From positions 8,441 through 72,440 of the forward strand of contig CAVWOV010000001.1 in the NCBI GenBank assembly GCA_963756715.1: DNA of 64,000 bases. The letters are read 5' to 3'. Each line of letters begins with the position of its first letter. Position 1 is the first letter of the stretch. Below the pieces are notes generated by a model. It saw only the letters and a list, made by a program, of their open reading frames with translations. It did not search any database and had not been told where the DNA came from. Below are positions 29,756 to 39,404 of the stretch, piece by piece. The DNA is from VAZQ01 sp963756715. GTDB lineage: Bacteria > Pseudomonadota > Alphaproteobacteria > Rhizobiales > Xanthobacteraceae. A program made the position numbers and the translations under genes.

Positions 29756-30880
29756 GCGTCGACCTGATCGAGTGCGCAGGCCCACTCATCCGTTACCCCG
29801 GCATCAATCTCCGACGCACGATGCATCGACGCGAGCGACGCCAGCCGTTCCGGGTCGAGTTGCCCTAACGCCCACACCGCAGCGCCGCGCACCAGCGGTG
29901 ACGGATCGTCGAGCAGGCGTTCGGCCTCTCGTGCCAGCGAGGCATCCCCCGAGTTGCCGATCGCGGTCAGCACGTTGCGGATGAAACGGTCACGGCCGGT
30001 GCGCTTGACCGGCGATTTCGCAAACAACGCGCGGAAGCCCGCATCGTCGAGCCGCGCGAGATCGGCAAGATGCGGGGCACGAAGCGCGCCGCGCGCCGCA
30101 AGTTTGGCTTCGCGGCCGGCCTGCGCGAATTTGTTCCACGGGCAGACCGCCAGACAGTCGTCGCAGCCGTAAATGCGGTTGCCCATCGCGCGGCGCAGGT
30201 CGCGTGGGATTGGGCCTTTGTGTTCGATGGTCAGATACGAGATGCAGCGCCGCGCATCGAGCCGGTAAGGCGCCGGAAACGCCGCGGTCGGGCAGACGTC
30301 GAGACAGGAACGGCACGTGCCGCAGTGATCAGGTTCCGCGGCATCGACGGGCAGATCGAGCGTCGTGAGGATCGCGCCGAGGAAGAGCCACGAACCGAAC
30401 TCGCGCGACACCAGATTGGTGTGCTTGCCCTGCCAGCCGAGCCCGGCCGCCATGGCGAGCGGCTTTTCCATCAGCGCGGCGGTATCGACGAACACCTTGA
30501 CGTCGCCGCCCGCGTTCGCGACCAGCCAGCGTGCCAGCGCCTTCAGCTTCGGCTTGATGATCTCGTGATAGTCGTCGCCTTGCGCATAGACCGAGATTGC
30601 GCCGCGTTCACGCGCCCGCAGGATCGCAAGCGGATCGCCGCCGGAGCCATAGTTCAGGCCCAGCATGATGACGGAGCGCACCTCGGGCATCAGCGCACGC
30701 GGATCGCCGCGGCGCTCCGCGGTCGCCGCCATCCAGTCCATGTCGCCGTGAGCACCATCCGCAAGAAATCGTGCGAGCCGCTCCTTCGCCAGCGGGATAG
30801 CGTCCGGCCGGGTGATGCCGACGGCATCGAACCCCAGTTCGCGGGCCTGCTGTGGCGAACGCCGCCTTGAGCGCCGCAGA
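29752..30880 (-). CDS. queG: Epoxyqueuosine reductase (frameshift near N-terminus)
   Basis: Cobalamin- and Fe-S-dependent last step of queuosine synthesis in tRNA. Seen: GITRPDAIPLAKERLARFL, SVIMLGLNYG, FVDTAALMEKPLAMAAGLGW, and two 4Fe-4S ferredoxin motifs CGTCRSCLDVCPTAA and CDDCLAVCPWNKFA. A HEAT-like C-terminus follows (DPSPLVRGAAVWALGQLDPE). The N-terminal AALKAAFA is in another frame, implying one extra base near 30862, and I cannot identify the start codon; it should lie just after the GST stop at 30883. Part of a GST-queG-epimerase run. Confidence 0.9.
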
Positions 30881-30882
30881 AT

Positions 30883-31575
30883 CTAGAAATCGAGGTTGGC
30901 GTAGGTTGCGGATGCCGGGATGCCCGCCAGTGTCTCGGCCAGGATCGGACGGAACGAGGGCCGCGACTTCACCCGTGCGTACCAGGCCTTGGCGGCTTCG
31001 TCCTCTTGCCATGGCACATCGCCCAGGTAATCGATCGACGACAGGTGCGCGGCCGCCGCGAGATCGGCGTAGCTCAGCCGCTCACCGGCGAGCCAGTCGC
31101 GGGTGCGCACCAGCCAGCCGATGTGGGCGAGATGATAGCGGATATTGTGCCGCGCCGCACGGATCACCTCGGTGTCGGGCGAGCCGCCGCCTTCGCTGAC
31201 CCGCATATGCCGCCGGTAGAAGCGCTCCATGGTGAGCGGCCCGCTCACTTCGGCGAAGAACTTGTCGTTGAACCAGTTCGCCAGCCGGCGCACCTCGACG
31301 CGTTGTGCAGGGTCGCGCGGCAGGAGGCGGCGCTCGCCGAGTTCGTTACCGTGCGTCTCATCGAGGAATTCGGCGATGATGCCGGCACCCGGTATGGCCG
31401 CCAGACCTTCCTCGACCAGCACGGGAGTCGTGCCGGCCGGGTTGAGCAGCAGGAATTCCTCGCGCCGCTCCCACACCCGCTCCTCCACCAGGCGCGCGTC
31501 GAGACCGTATTCGCCCAGCGCGAGCCGGACGAAGCGCGAATGCGGACAGAAGCCATGATGGAACAGCGTGAGCAT
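30883..31575 (-). CDS. Glutathione S-transferase family protein
   Basis: 230-residue GST. Thioredoxin-like N-terminal domain: LTLFHHGFCPHSRFVRLALG (CPHS active-site region), LLNPAGTTPVLVEEG (cis-Pro), and GAGIIAEFLDETHG. All-helical C-terminal domain: LSYADLAAAAHLSSIDYLGD. Members conjugate glutathione or reduce disulfides; substrate unknown. Upstream of queG. Confidence 0.92.
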   Translation of the reverse strand: MLTLFHHGFCPHSRFVRLALGEYGLDARLVEERVWERREEFLLLNPAGTTPVLVEEGLAAIPGAGIIAEFLDETHGNELGERRLLPRDPAQRVEVRRLANWFNDKFFAEVSGPLTMERFYRRHMRVSEGGGSPDTEVIRAARHNIRYHLAHIGWLVRTRDWLAGERLSYADLAAAAHLSSIDYLGDVPWQEDEAAKAWYARVKSRPSFRPILAETLAGIPASATYANLDF

Positions 31576-31824
31576 GCGGCGTTAAGGATTGCGGCGCGTT
31601 GAAGGCCGCCTCCGGAGAGCGGACATGTTAGGTGGTGCCCGACCCTGTGCACATCGAGCGGCTGGGAGCAACCTGTGCAATCTTCGCCGTTCCCCGTTGC
31701 CCGGCGGTTAATGATGCGGGAAAACCCCTGCGGGGGTGATTTTCGACGGTCAGGCGCCGGACGTGCCGGCACGCGCGTTTTGATTCTGTCATTCCCGATC
31801 CCACCTCCGCCTTGGAGCCGACGC

Positions 31825-32637
31825 ATGTTGTTCGACCTTTTCAAGGCCTTCGTCCTCGGCGTGGTCGAGGGCCTGACCGAGTTCCTGCCGGTATCTTCGA
31901 CCGGGCATCTTCTGCTGGTGCAGCACTTCTTCGGCTTCGACGATGAGGATTTCGGCAAGACGTTCGCGGTGCTGATCCAGTTCGGCGCGATCCTGGCGCT
32001 GCTGTCGATCTACTTCTTCCGCCTGTGGCGGCTGGCGCTCGGGTTCTTCAGCGACCCGGAGGCCCGGCGTTTCGTCATCGGCGTGCTCGTCGCGTTCCTG
32101 CCGGCGGCGGTTGTCGGTGCGCTCGCGCACGACTTCATCAAGGGCTACCTGTTCAACGTCTGGCTGGTCTGTTTCACACTGATCGTCGGCGGCGCCATCC
32201 TGTTGTGGGTCGACCGGCTCGACCTCAATCCGCGCTACCACGACGCCATGAAATATACGCTGCCGATGTATTTCGTCATCGGGCTTGCCCAATGCGTCTC
32301 GATGATTCCCGGCGTATCGCGCTCCGGCTCGACCATCGTCTCGGCGATGCTGCTCGGCGCCGACAAGCGTTCCGCCGCGGAGTTCTCGTTCTGGCTGGCG
32401 ATGCCGACCATGTTCGGTGCGTTCGTCTACGACCTCTACAAGAGCCGCGGCCAGTTGAACATGGATCACTCGATCATCATCGCGTTCGGATTTGCGGTTT
32501 CATTCGTCGCCGCCTGGATCGTGGTGAAGACCTTCCTCGACTATGTGCAGCGTCACGGCTTCGCGCTGTTCGCCTGGTGGCGCGTTATCGTCGGCACGCT
32601 CGGCCTGATCGCGCTGGCGCTGGGCCATAACGCGTAG
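31825..32637 (+). CDS. uppP: Undecaprenyl-diphosphatase (BacA/UppP)
   Basis: Integral membrane phosphatase that recycles undecaprenyl diphosphate for cell-wall synthesis; also confers bacitracin tolerance. 270 residues with about eight helices. Diagnostic motifs are GVVEGLTEFLPVSSTGHLLL (contains the E..E/PVSSxGH motif) and GVSRSGSTIVSAMLLGADKR (GxSRSG). Start ATG 31825. The 249 bp upstream hold no gene. Confidence 0.97.
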   Translation: MLFDLFKAFVLGVVEGLTEFLPVSSTGHLLLVQHFFGFDDEDFGKTFAVLIQFGAILALLSIYFFRLWRLALGFFSDPEARRFVIGVLVAFLPAAVVGALAHDFIKGYLFNVWLVCFTLIVGGAILLWVDRLDLNPRYHDAMKYTLPMYFVIGLAQCVSMIPGVSRSGSTIVSAMLLGADKRSAAEFSFWLAMPTMFGAFVYDLYKSRGQLNMDHSIIIAFGFAVSFVAAWIVVKTFLDYVQRHGFALFAWWRVIVGTLGLIALALGHNA

Positions 32638-32829
32638 CGCATAGCGATTGCAAACGCGTGGGCACGGCACGAAGACTTTGCCCACCCTACATTTGCGAGA
32701 TTCGATATGTCGCGGCGCCCATCGACGGGGTTCAATCTGCAAAATTAATCTTTGTTCACGGGCTGGACGGCTCCGGTTTTGGCACAATTGATCGCCTAGG
32801 TTGAGGCCCCGCCGGCAAAGGGGCGCGCC

Positions 32830-35457
32830 ATGGCTCTCTACGACGCCTTCATTTCGTATAGCCACGCCAAGGACAAGCCGATCGCGGCGGCGCTGCAGTC
32901 GGCGGTGCAGAAGCTCGGCAAGCCCTGGTATAAGCGCCGCGCGCTGCGCGTCTTCCGCGACGACACCAGCCTCTCCGCCACGCCGCAGCTATGGCCCTCG
33001 ATCGAGCAGGCGCTCGGGCAGTCGCGCTTCTTTCTGCTGCTCGCTTCGCCGGAGGCGGCAGCCTCCAAGTGGGTCAACAAGGAGATGGCGCACTGGCTTG
33101 ACCACAACTCGATCGACACCCTGCTGGTCGGGCTCACCGCCGGGGAACTGGCCTGGGACGAGACGACCGGCGATTTCGCCGCGCGCACGGGCTCACCTTT
33201 GCCGCCGGTGCTCTCGGCTCGCTTCCAGGTGGAGCCGAAATGGGTCGACCTCACCAGCTATCGCGACGGTGCCGATAAGCGCGACGCCAAGTTCACCGAG
33301 TTGGCCGCCGACTTCGCCGCCGCGATCCGCGGCATGCCGAAGGAAGACCTCCTATCGCAGGAGGTGCGCCAGCAACGCCGCGCGCTCACTCTGGCGTGGA
33401 GCGCGGCGGGGTTGCTGCTCGTATTGGCCGGAGGAGCGACAACGGCCGGCATTCTGGCCTATCGCGCACAGCAGGAAGCGGTGGCGCAGCGCAATCGCGC
33501 CGAACAGACGCTCGCTGCGGCAACGCAGACGGCCAACAGCCTGGTGTTCGACCTGGCGCAACGGTTTCGCAACGTGGTCGGCGTCCCCGCATCCCTCGTC
33601 AAGGACATTCTTGACCGCGCGGGGGCCTTACAGAAGCAGCTCACGGACTCAGGTCAGACCACACCCAGCCTGCGGCGCAGCCAAGGCGTGGCGCTTGTCG
33701 AAATGGTCGACACGCTGCTGACGATCGGCGATACGGCGGGGGCGATTACTGTCGCCGAGAGCGCACGGCAAGTTTTCGGCGCACTGCTCGTCATCAATCC
33801 TGGGAACACGCTGTGGCAGCGCGACCTGTCGATCAGCTACAACAAGATCGGCAACGTACTGATGGCGGCGGGCAAGCGCGAGGAGGCGCTCGCGGCCTAC
33901 CAAAAGAGCCTAGCCATCCGCCAACAGCTCGCCGACAGCGACAAGGGCAATGCCGCCTGGCAGCGCGACCTGTCGGTCAGCTACGGGAGAATCGGCAACG
34001 TGCTGGTGGCGGCGGGCAAGCGCGAGGAGGCGCTCGCGGCCTACCAGAAGAGCCTAACCATCGCCGAGCAGCTTGCCGATAGCGACAAGGGCAACGCGCT
34101 GTGGCAGCGCGACTTAGCGATCAGCTACAACAGGATCGGCGACGTGCTGGTGGCGGCGGGCAAGCGCGAGGAGGCGCTCGCGGCCTACCAGAAGAGCCTG
34201 GCCATCCGCCAGCAGCTCGCCGACAGCGACAAAGGCAATGCCGCCTGGCAGCGCGACCTGTCGGTCAGCTACAACAAGATCGGCGACGTGCTGGTGGCGG
34301 CGGGCAAGCGCGAGGAGGCGCTCGCGGCCTACCAGAAGAGCTTGGCCATCGCCCGGCAGCTTGCCGATAGCGACAAGGGCAATGCCGCCTGGCAGCGCGA
34401 TCTGTCGATCAGCTACACCAGGATCGGCGACGTGCTGGTGGCGGCGGGCAAGCGCGAGGAGGCGCTCGCGGCCTACCAGAAGAGCTTGGCCATCGCCCGG
34501 CAGCTTGCCGATAGCGACAAGGGCAATGCCGCCTGGCAGCGCGATCTGTCGATCAGCTACACCAGGATCGGCGACGTGCTGGTGGCGGCGGGCAAGCGCG
34601 AGGAGGCGCTCGCGGCCTACCAGAAGAGCTTGGCCATCGCCCAGCAGCTCGCCGACAGCGACAAGGGCAATGCCGCCTGGCAGCGCGACCTGGCGATCAG
34701 CTACGTCAACATCGGGGACGTGCAGGTGGCGGCGGGCAGGCGGGCGGAGGCGCTCGCGGCCTACCAGAACAGCCTCGCCATCCGCGATCAGCTCGCCGAC
34801 AGCGACAAAGGCAATGCCGAGTGGCAGCGCGACCTGGCGATCAGCTACGTCAACATCGGGGACGTGCAGGTGGCGGCGGGCAAGCGCGAGGAGGCGCTCG
34901 CGGCCTACCAGAACAGCCTCGCCATCCGCCAGCAGCTCGCCGACAGCGACAAGGGCAATGCCGCCTGGCAGCGCGACCTGTCGGTCGGCTACGAGAGGAT
35001 GGGCGACGTGCTGGTGGCGGCGGGCAAGCGCGAGGAGGCGCTCGCGGCTTACCAGAACAGCCTCGCCATCCGCCAGCAGCTCGCCGACAGCGACAAGGGC
35101 AATGCCGCCTGGCAGCGCGACCTGTCGGTCAGCTACCACAAGATCGGCGGCGTGCTGGTGGCGGCGGGCAAGCGTGAGAAGGCGTTCGCGGCCTACCAGA
35201 ACAGCCTGGCCATCTCCCAACAGCTCGCTGTCAGCGACAAGGGCAATGCCGAGTGGCAAGCCGATCTCGTCATCGGCCTCTACAAGATCAGCACTGTAGC
35301 CGAGCCAGCGCGGGCACGGGCCGCGCTCACGCAGGCGCTCGCAATCGCTGAGGCGCTGGCGCGCGAGGGCAAGCTCACCGCCGCGCAGCAGGACTGGCCG
35401 CAGCTTCTGCGCTCAGAGCTGGCCATGCTGCCGCCGGGGCAGGCCGAGGCGAGATGA
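32830..35457 (+). CDS. TIR domain - membrane anchor - TPR repeat protein
   Basis: An 875-residue protein. Residues 1 to about 150 are a TIR domain (ALYDAFISYSHAKDKPIAAA, LRVFRDDTSL) with a WxxxE motif W81-E85 (KWVNKEMAHWL), E85 being the candidate NADase glutamate. A transmembrane helix lies near 186-210. Residues 325-804 are ten consecutive 48-residue tetratricopeptide-type repeats (WQRDLSVSYNKIGDVLVAAG, KREEALAAYQKSLAIRQQLA), nearly identical in DNA as well as protein, plus a degenerate eleventh. Bacterial TIR proteins act in antiphage NAD depletion or in signalling (family knowledge); a defence role here is inference. Gene stands alone. Confidence 0.9.
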   Translation: MALYDAFISYSHAKDKPIAAALQSAVQKLGKPWYKRRALRVFRDDTSLSATPQLWPSIEQALGQSRFFLLLASPEAAASKWVNKEMAHWLDHNSIDTLLVGLTAGELAWDETTGDFAARTGSPLPPVLSARFQVEPKWVDLTSYRDGADKRDAKFTELAADFAAAIRGMPKEDLLSQEVRQQRRALTLAWSAAGLLLVLAGGATTAGILAYRAQQEAVAQRNRAEQTLAAATQTANSLVFDLAQRFRNVVGVPASLVKDILDRAGALQKQLTDSGQTTPSLRRSQGVALVEMVDTLLTIGDTAGAITVAESARQVFGALLVINPGNTLWQRDLSISYNKIGNVLMAAGKREEALAAYQKSLAIRQQLADSDKGNAAWQRDLSVSYGRIGNVLVAAGKREEALAAYQKSLTIAEQLADSDKGNALWQRDLAISYNRIGDVLVAAGKREEALAAYQKSLAIRQQLADSDKGNAAWQRDLSVSYNKIGDVLVAAGKREEALAAYQKSLAIARQLADSDKGNAAWQRDLSISYTRIGDVLVAAGKREEALAAYQKSLAIARQLADSDKGNAAWQRDLSISYTRIGDVLVAAGKREEALAAYQKSLAIAQQLADSDKGNAAWQRDLAISYVNIGDVQVAAGRRAEALAAYQNSLAIRDQLADSDKGNAEWQRDLAISYVNIGDVQVAAGKREEALAAYQNSLAIRQQLADSDKGNAAWQRDLSVGYERMGDVLVAAGKREEALAAYQNSLAIRQQLADSDKGNAAWQRDLSVSYHKIGGVLVAAGKREKAFAAYQNSLAISQQLAVSDKGNAEWQADLVIGLYKISTVAEPARARAALTQALAIAEALAREGKLTAAQQDWPQLLRSELAMLPPGQAEAR
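33802..35241 (+). repeat. Ten 144-bp tandem repeats encoding TPR units
   Basis: The period is exactly 144 bp (48 codons) from 33802. Units at 34378-34521 and its neighbours are almost base-for-base identical, including synonymous positions; the flanking units are more diverged. This indicates recent unequal exchange within the array. Confidence 0.9.
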
Positions 35458-35521
35458 TGGTACAACGATTGCCAGACAGAACCCCGTATCTCGCTTCGCT
35501 CATGCGGGCACGGGATGTGGC

Positions 35522-36490
35522 TTACGCCATGCGGGCGCCGTACTGCCCGGTCTTGCGGAACCGCCACAGATAGGACGGCACGATCGTCGCCATGGTGACC
35601 GGATCGATGCCGAGCGCCGCGAACGTGCGCCCTTCGCTCTTGGCGGCCTCCGAAACAACGATGTCGCCACGCAACAGCTCGACCTGGTCGGGCGTCAGCA
35701 GCGGCTTGGGCATGTATTGCAGGAAGGAAGCCTTCAACTTGGCAAGCGCGAACGGGATCGGCACCAGGAGCCGCCGGCGCCCGATCGTGGCCAGCACGAA
35801 CTCCATCAGCTCCTTGAAAGTCTTCACGTCCGGGCCGCCCAGTTCGTAGATCGTGCCGGCCTCGGCATGGCCATCGACCGCCGCCGCGACTGCGCTTGCG
35901 ACATCGCCGGCAAACACCGGCTGGAATCGGGTGTGGCCGCCACCGACCAGCGGCAGCACCGGCGATAGCCGCGCGAGGGCGGCGAACTTGTTGAAGAAAT
36001 CATCCTCCGGTCCGAACACGATCGAAGGTCGGAAGATCGTCGCCGACGGCACGGCCGCGAGCACCAGCTTCTCGCCCACGGCCTTGGCGCGGGCATAGTG
36101 GGACGGCGCGTTCTCGTCCGCTCCGAGCGCCGAGACATGCACCAGGCGCGCGCCGTGCGCCTCCGCCGCCAGCGCTACCGCTTCGGCGCCGGAGGCCTGT
36201 ACGGCATCGAATCTTTGCTTGCCCCGTTCAAACAGAATGCCGACCAGATTGACCACCGCGTCGGCGTCGCGGGCCGCCGCATCGACCGATTCGGGGTATC
36301 GCAGATTGGCCTGCACCGCATGAATCTGACCGACCCGCCCCATCGGCTGCAGGAAACCGGCCAGTTCCGGCCGGCGGCAGGCCACGCGGATGCGGTAGCC
36401 CCGTCTGGCCAGCGCACGCACCACATGCCGGCCGAGAAAGCCGGAGCCGCCGAATACCGTGACCAGCGTATCGAGGGGATTTGCGATCAT
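35522..36490 (-). CDS. NDUFA9-like NAD(P)-binding complex I-associated protein
   Basis: A 322-residue atypical short-chain dehydrogenase: VTVFGGSGFLGRHVVRALAR (GxSGFxG), DADAVVNLVGILFERG, RLVHVSALGADENAPSHYAR, TIFRPSIVFGPEDDFFNKFA. The alphaproteobacterial homologues of mitochondrial complex I subunit NDUFA9 look like this; the alternative is a general SDR epimerase. Start ATG 36490 is preceded by AAAGGA. Confidence 0.85.
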   Translation of the reverse strand: MIANPLDTLVTVFGGSGFLGRHVVRALARRGYRIRVACRRPELAGFLQPMGRVGQIHAVQANLRYPESVDAAARDADAVVNLVGILFERGKQRFDAVQASGAEAVALAAEAHGARLVHVSALGADENAPSHYARAKAVGEKLVLAAVPSATIFRPSIVFGPEDDFFNKFAALARLSPVLPLVGGGHTRFQPVFAGDVASAVAAAVDGHAEAGTIYELGGPDVKTFKELMEFVLATIGRRRLLVPIPFALAKLKASFLQYMPKPLLTPDQVELLRGDIVVSEAAKSEGRTFAALGIDPVTMATIVPSYLWRFRKTGQYGARMA

Positions 36491-36627
36491 GAGGCGTTCC
36501 TTTGCCGCGCCCTTTGCGTTGCACGTGCCTGGCGATACCGGAACGGTTCCAGCCTGTACAGGGGCGGCCGTACGCCCGCCGGGCCATTTGACAAGGCCGA
36601 AACGGCTGCCGTACCTATCGCCGCGAG

Positions 36628-36712
<85 letters not shown>

Positions 36713-36760
36713 TGATTTGAGCACGGCACCACCGCGTCGAACAGCCGGCGGAGACGCACC

Positions 36761-37867
36761 ATGCGCGAGGACGTGATCGGCCGGGCCAACGTCGAGGACA
36801 CGCCGGAGCTCGACGCCTATTACGCCGATCTGTCGCGCCAGCAGAGCTACGCGCTGTGGACCGTCGCCAACTCGATCGAGCCCTGGCAGCCGCAGCCGAC
36901 ATCGCTGGCGACGCTGTGGAGCTACGCGGCGCTGCGCCCGCTGGTGCTGCAGGCGCTGGAGCTTGTGAGCCCCGAGAAGGCCGGCCGGCGGGTGATCGCG
37001 CTGGAGAATCCCGGCCGCAAGGGCCTCTCGGCCTGCGTCGGCTGGCTCTACACCGGCCTGCAGGTCATGCGGCCCGGCGAATTCGCCACCGCGCACAATC
37101 ATGCTTCGGCGGCGCTGCGCTTCATCGTGGAGGGCGCCGGCGCCTATACGGTGGTCGACGGTCACAAGATGAGTTTGGGGGCGGGCGATTTCGTCATCAC
37201 GCCGAACGGTACCTGGCACGACCACGGCGTCGAGGCGGGCGGCGAGACCACGGTCTGGCAGGACGGCCTCGACATGCTGCTGGTCAATCAGCTCGACGCG
37301 AATTTCTACGCCGTGCATCCCGAGCACGTACAGAAGTCGAATTTCCCCGTGAACGATACCGTCTCGGTCTATGGCGGGCCTGGCCTGTTGCCCGCGGGCG
37401 GCGAGGCGTGGAGCAAGCCCTATTCGCCGCTGCTCAAGTACGAATGGGCCCCGACCTACGAGACCCTGGTGCGGGCCTCACAGGCGAGCGACGGCTCGCC
37501 CTACGACGGCATCATCATGCAATACGTCAATCCGGCGACCGGTGGACCGGTGATGAAGACGCTCGGCGCCTGCATCCAGTTGCTGAAGCCGGGCGAGCGC
37601 ACACGCGCCCATCGCCACACCGGTTCGATCGTCTACAACGTTGCCAAGGGCGCGGGCACTTCGATCATCGCGGGCCGGCGCTTCGACTGGAAGAAGAACG
37701 ATATCTTCGTGATCCCCTCCTGGGCCTGGCACGAACATGCCAACGCTTCCGAGCGTGAGGACGCGGTGTTGTTCTCGTTCAACGATCTGCCGTCGATGCA
37801 TGCGCTCGGGCTGTATCGCGAGGAAGCCTACGCCGAGAGCGGCGGCCATCAGCAGGTCGCGCATTGA
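36761..37867 (+). CDS. Gentisate 1,2-dioxygenase-like bicupin
   Basis: A 368-residue double-cupin. First cupin: TAHNHASAALRFIVEGAG with closing PNGTWHDHG; second: RAHRHTGSIVYNVAKGAG with PSWAWHEHA. Gentisate dioxygenases open the aromatic ring with Fe(II) bound in the first cupin; the N-terminus ELDAYYADLSRQQSYALWTV also fits. Salicylate/1-hydroxy-2-naphthoate dioxygenases are alternatives. No other ring-cleavage pathway genes are adjacent. Confidence 0.87.
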   Translation: MREDVIGRANVEDTPELDAYYADLSRQQSYALWTVANSIEPWQPQPTSLATLWSYAALRPLVLQALELVSPEKAGRRVIALENPGRKGLSACVGWLYTGLQVMRPGEFATAHNHASAALRFIVEGAGAYTVVDGHKMSLGAGDFVITPNGTWHDHGVEAGGETTVWQDGLDMLLVNQLDANFYAVHPEHVQKSNFPVNDTVSVYGGPGLLPAGGEAWSKPYSPLLKYEWAPTYETLVRASQASDGSPYDGIIMQYVNPATGGPVMKTLGACIQLLKPGERTRAHRHTGSIVYNVAKGAGTSIIAGRRFDWKKNDIFVIPSWAWHEHANASEREDAVLFSFNDLPSMHALGLYREEAYAESGGHQQVAH

Positions 37868-37919
37868 ACGCGGCTCTCACGGCAGCGATGGGCGCAACGA
37901 ACCGGGCGGGAGTTCTGCC

Positions 37920-38537
37920 ATGACCATCCGCCTGCACCGCGGCGACCTGCCCGATCTCTCGCATTACGGTGGCGATGCGGTTGCGATCGACACCGAGACC
38001 ATGGGGCTCGACCACAATCGCGACCGGCTGTGCGTGGTGCAGTTGTCGCCCGGCGACGGCTCGGCCGACGTGGTGCAGATCCCGGCGGGCGCCACCAGCG
38101 CGCCGAACCTGATGAAACTCCTGACCGACGAATCCGTCCTCAAGATCTTTCATTTCGCCCGGTTCGATCTCGGCGCCCTGCAACGAGCCTTCGGGGTGAT
38201 GCCGTCGCCGGTCTATTGCACCAAGATCGCGTCGCGCATCGCCCGGACCTACACCGACCGGCACGGTCTCAAGGACCTGGTGCGCGAGGTGCTCGGGGTC
38301 GAGCTGTCCAAGCAGCAGCAGTCGTCCGATTGGGGGGCGGCCGAACTGACCGACGCGCAAGCGGCCTATGCGGCCTCCGATGTGCTCTATCTGCATGCCC
38401 TGAGACAGAGGCTCGACCTCATGCTGCGCCGCGAAGGCCGCCAGGGATTGGCGGAGGCTTGCTTCGGGTTCCTGCCCGACCGGGTCCGGCTGGATTTGGC
38501 CGGCTGGGCCACTGAGGATATCTTTGCGCACTCGTAA
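37920..38537 (+). CDS. RNase D-like 3'-5' exonuclease
   Basis: A 205-residue DEDD-family exonuclease lacking the HRDC domains of full RNase D. ExoI motif AIDTETMGLD, ExoII LKIFHFARFDLGAL, and ExoIII AAYAASDVLYLHAL with the catalytic Tyr/Asp. Short RNase D-like proteins upstream of lptC are characteristic of Hyphomicrobiales. Start ATG 37920. Confidence 0.9.
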   Translation: MTIRLHRGDLPDLSHYGGDAVAIDTETMGLDHNRDRLCVVQLSPGDGSADVVQIPAGATSAPNLMKLLTDESVLKIFHFARFDLGALQRAFGVMPSPVYCTKIASRIARTYTDRHGLKDLVREVLGVELSKQQQSSDWGAAELTDAQAAYAASDVLYLHALRQRLDLMLRREGRQGLAEACFGFLPDRVRLDLAGWATEDIFAHS

Positions 38538-38678
38538 CCATCTGAAATGCATTATCTTTTAAGAAAAATTAGTTTTAAGGCGTGCCGCGGGCAAGCCATA
38601 TTCGTAAGCCACTGTTGCAAGCTCAGAGTGGGGGGCTAAGGCTATGGGGGCCGCCTGATTCGGTGTTTCAGGTGGCGG

Positions 38679-39404
38679 TTGGGGATAAATGTCTTGACCT
38701 TCGTGTCCGACATCGACGATCGCGGGCCGGCTGTTTTCGACGTGGCGAGCCGCCGCGGCGACGACGGCATCTACCGTGCCGCGCTGCGGCACAGCCGGTA
38801 TGTGCGCGCATTGCGCGTGATGGTGCCGCTCAGCGTCGTCCTGGCGGTGCTTGGTGGCGCGGCCTACGTGACCATCGTGAAACCGTTGCGGGCGCTGGCG
38901 AAGCTACCGATAGACCTCGGAAACATGGTGGTGTCCGGAACCAAGATCACCATGCAGCAGCCGCGCATCGCGGGCTTCACGCACGATCAGCGCCAGTACG
39001 AACTCACCGCGCAAGCGGCCGCGCGCGACCTGCTCAAGCCGGATGTGGTCGAACTGCAGAACCTGCACGCCACCATGGAGATGCAGAACAAGGTCACGTT
39101 CAAAACCACCGCGAACAGCGGTTTCTACGATACCAAGACCGAGTTGCTGACGTTGGAACGGAATATCGTGGTCACCACCACGTCCGGCTATCACGCCCGG
39201 CTGGCCGAGGCAGTCATCGATATCAAGGGCGGGAAGATCGTCTCCGACAAGCCAGTCGAGGTGAAGTCGCTCGAGTGGCTCGTGCAGTCGAACCGGATGG
39301 AGGTCAGCGATTCCGGCGATGTCATCCGCTTCGAGCGCGGCGTGTCCGTGACGATCGAAGGGGAAAGCGCGATTCGCATCGACGCTGCGATGCGCACCCG
39401 ATGA
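38679..39404 (+). CDS. lptC: LPS export protein LptC
   Basis: Bitopic periplasmic component of the Lpt bridge, passing lipopolysaccharide from LptB2FG to LptA. One N-terminal helix (LRVMVPLSVVLAVLGGAAYV) then the OstA-like beta-jellyroll (TANSGFYDTKTELLTLERNI, GKIVSDKPVEVKSLEWLVQS). The start is uncertain: TTG 38679 gives 241 residues, with another TTG at 38694. Its stop overlaps the lptA ATG (ATGA). Confidence 0.9.
   Translation: MGINVLTFVSDIDDRGPAVFDVASRRGDDGIYRAALRHSRYVRALRVMVPLSVVLAVLGGAAYVTIVKPLRALAKLPIDLGNMVVSGTKITMQQPRIAGFTHDQRQYELTAQAAARDLLKPDVVELQNLHATMEMQNKVTFKTTANSGFYDTKTELLTLERNIVVTTTSGYHARLAEAVIDIKGGKIVSDKPVEVKSLEWLVQSNRMEVSDSGDVIRFERGVSVTIEGESAIRIDAAMRTR

Noticed and set aside
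33802..35241. Tandem repeats considered as a CRISPR array
   Set aside because: The period is 144 bp without alternating unique spacers, and the whole array is in frame within one protein.
34114..35259. 381-codon minus-strand frame over the TPR repeats
   Set aside because: Its repetitive product simply mirrors the 144-bp repeats of the TIR-TPR gene on the other strand.
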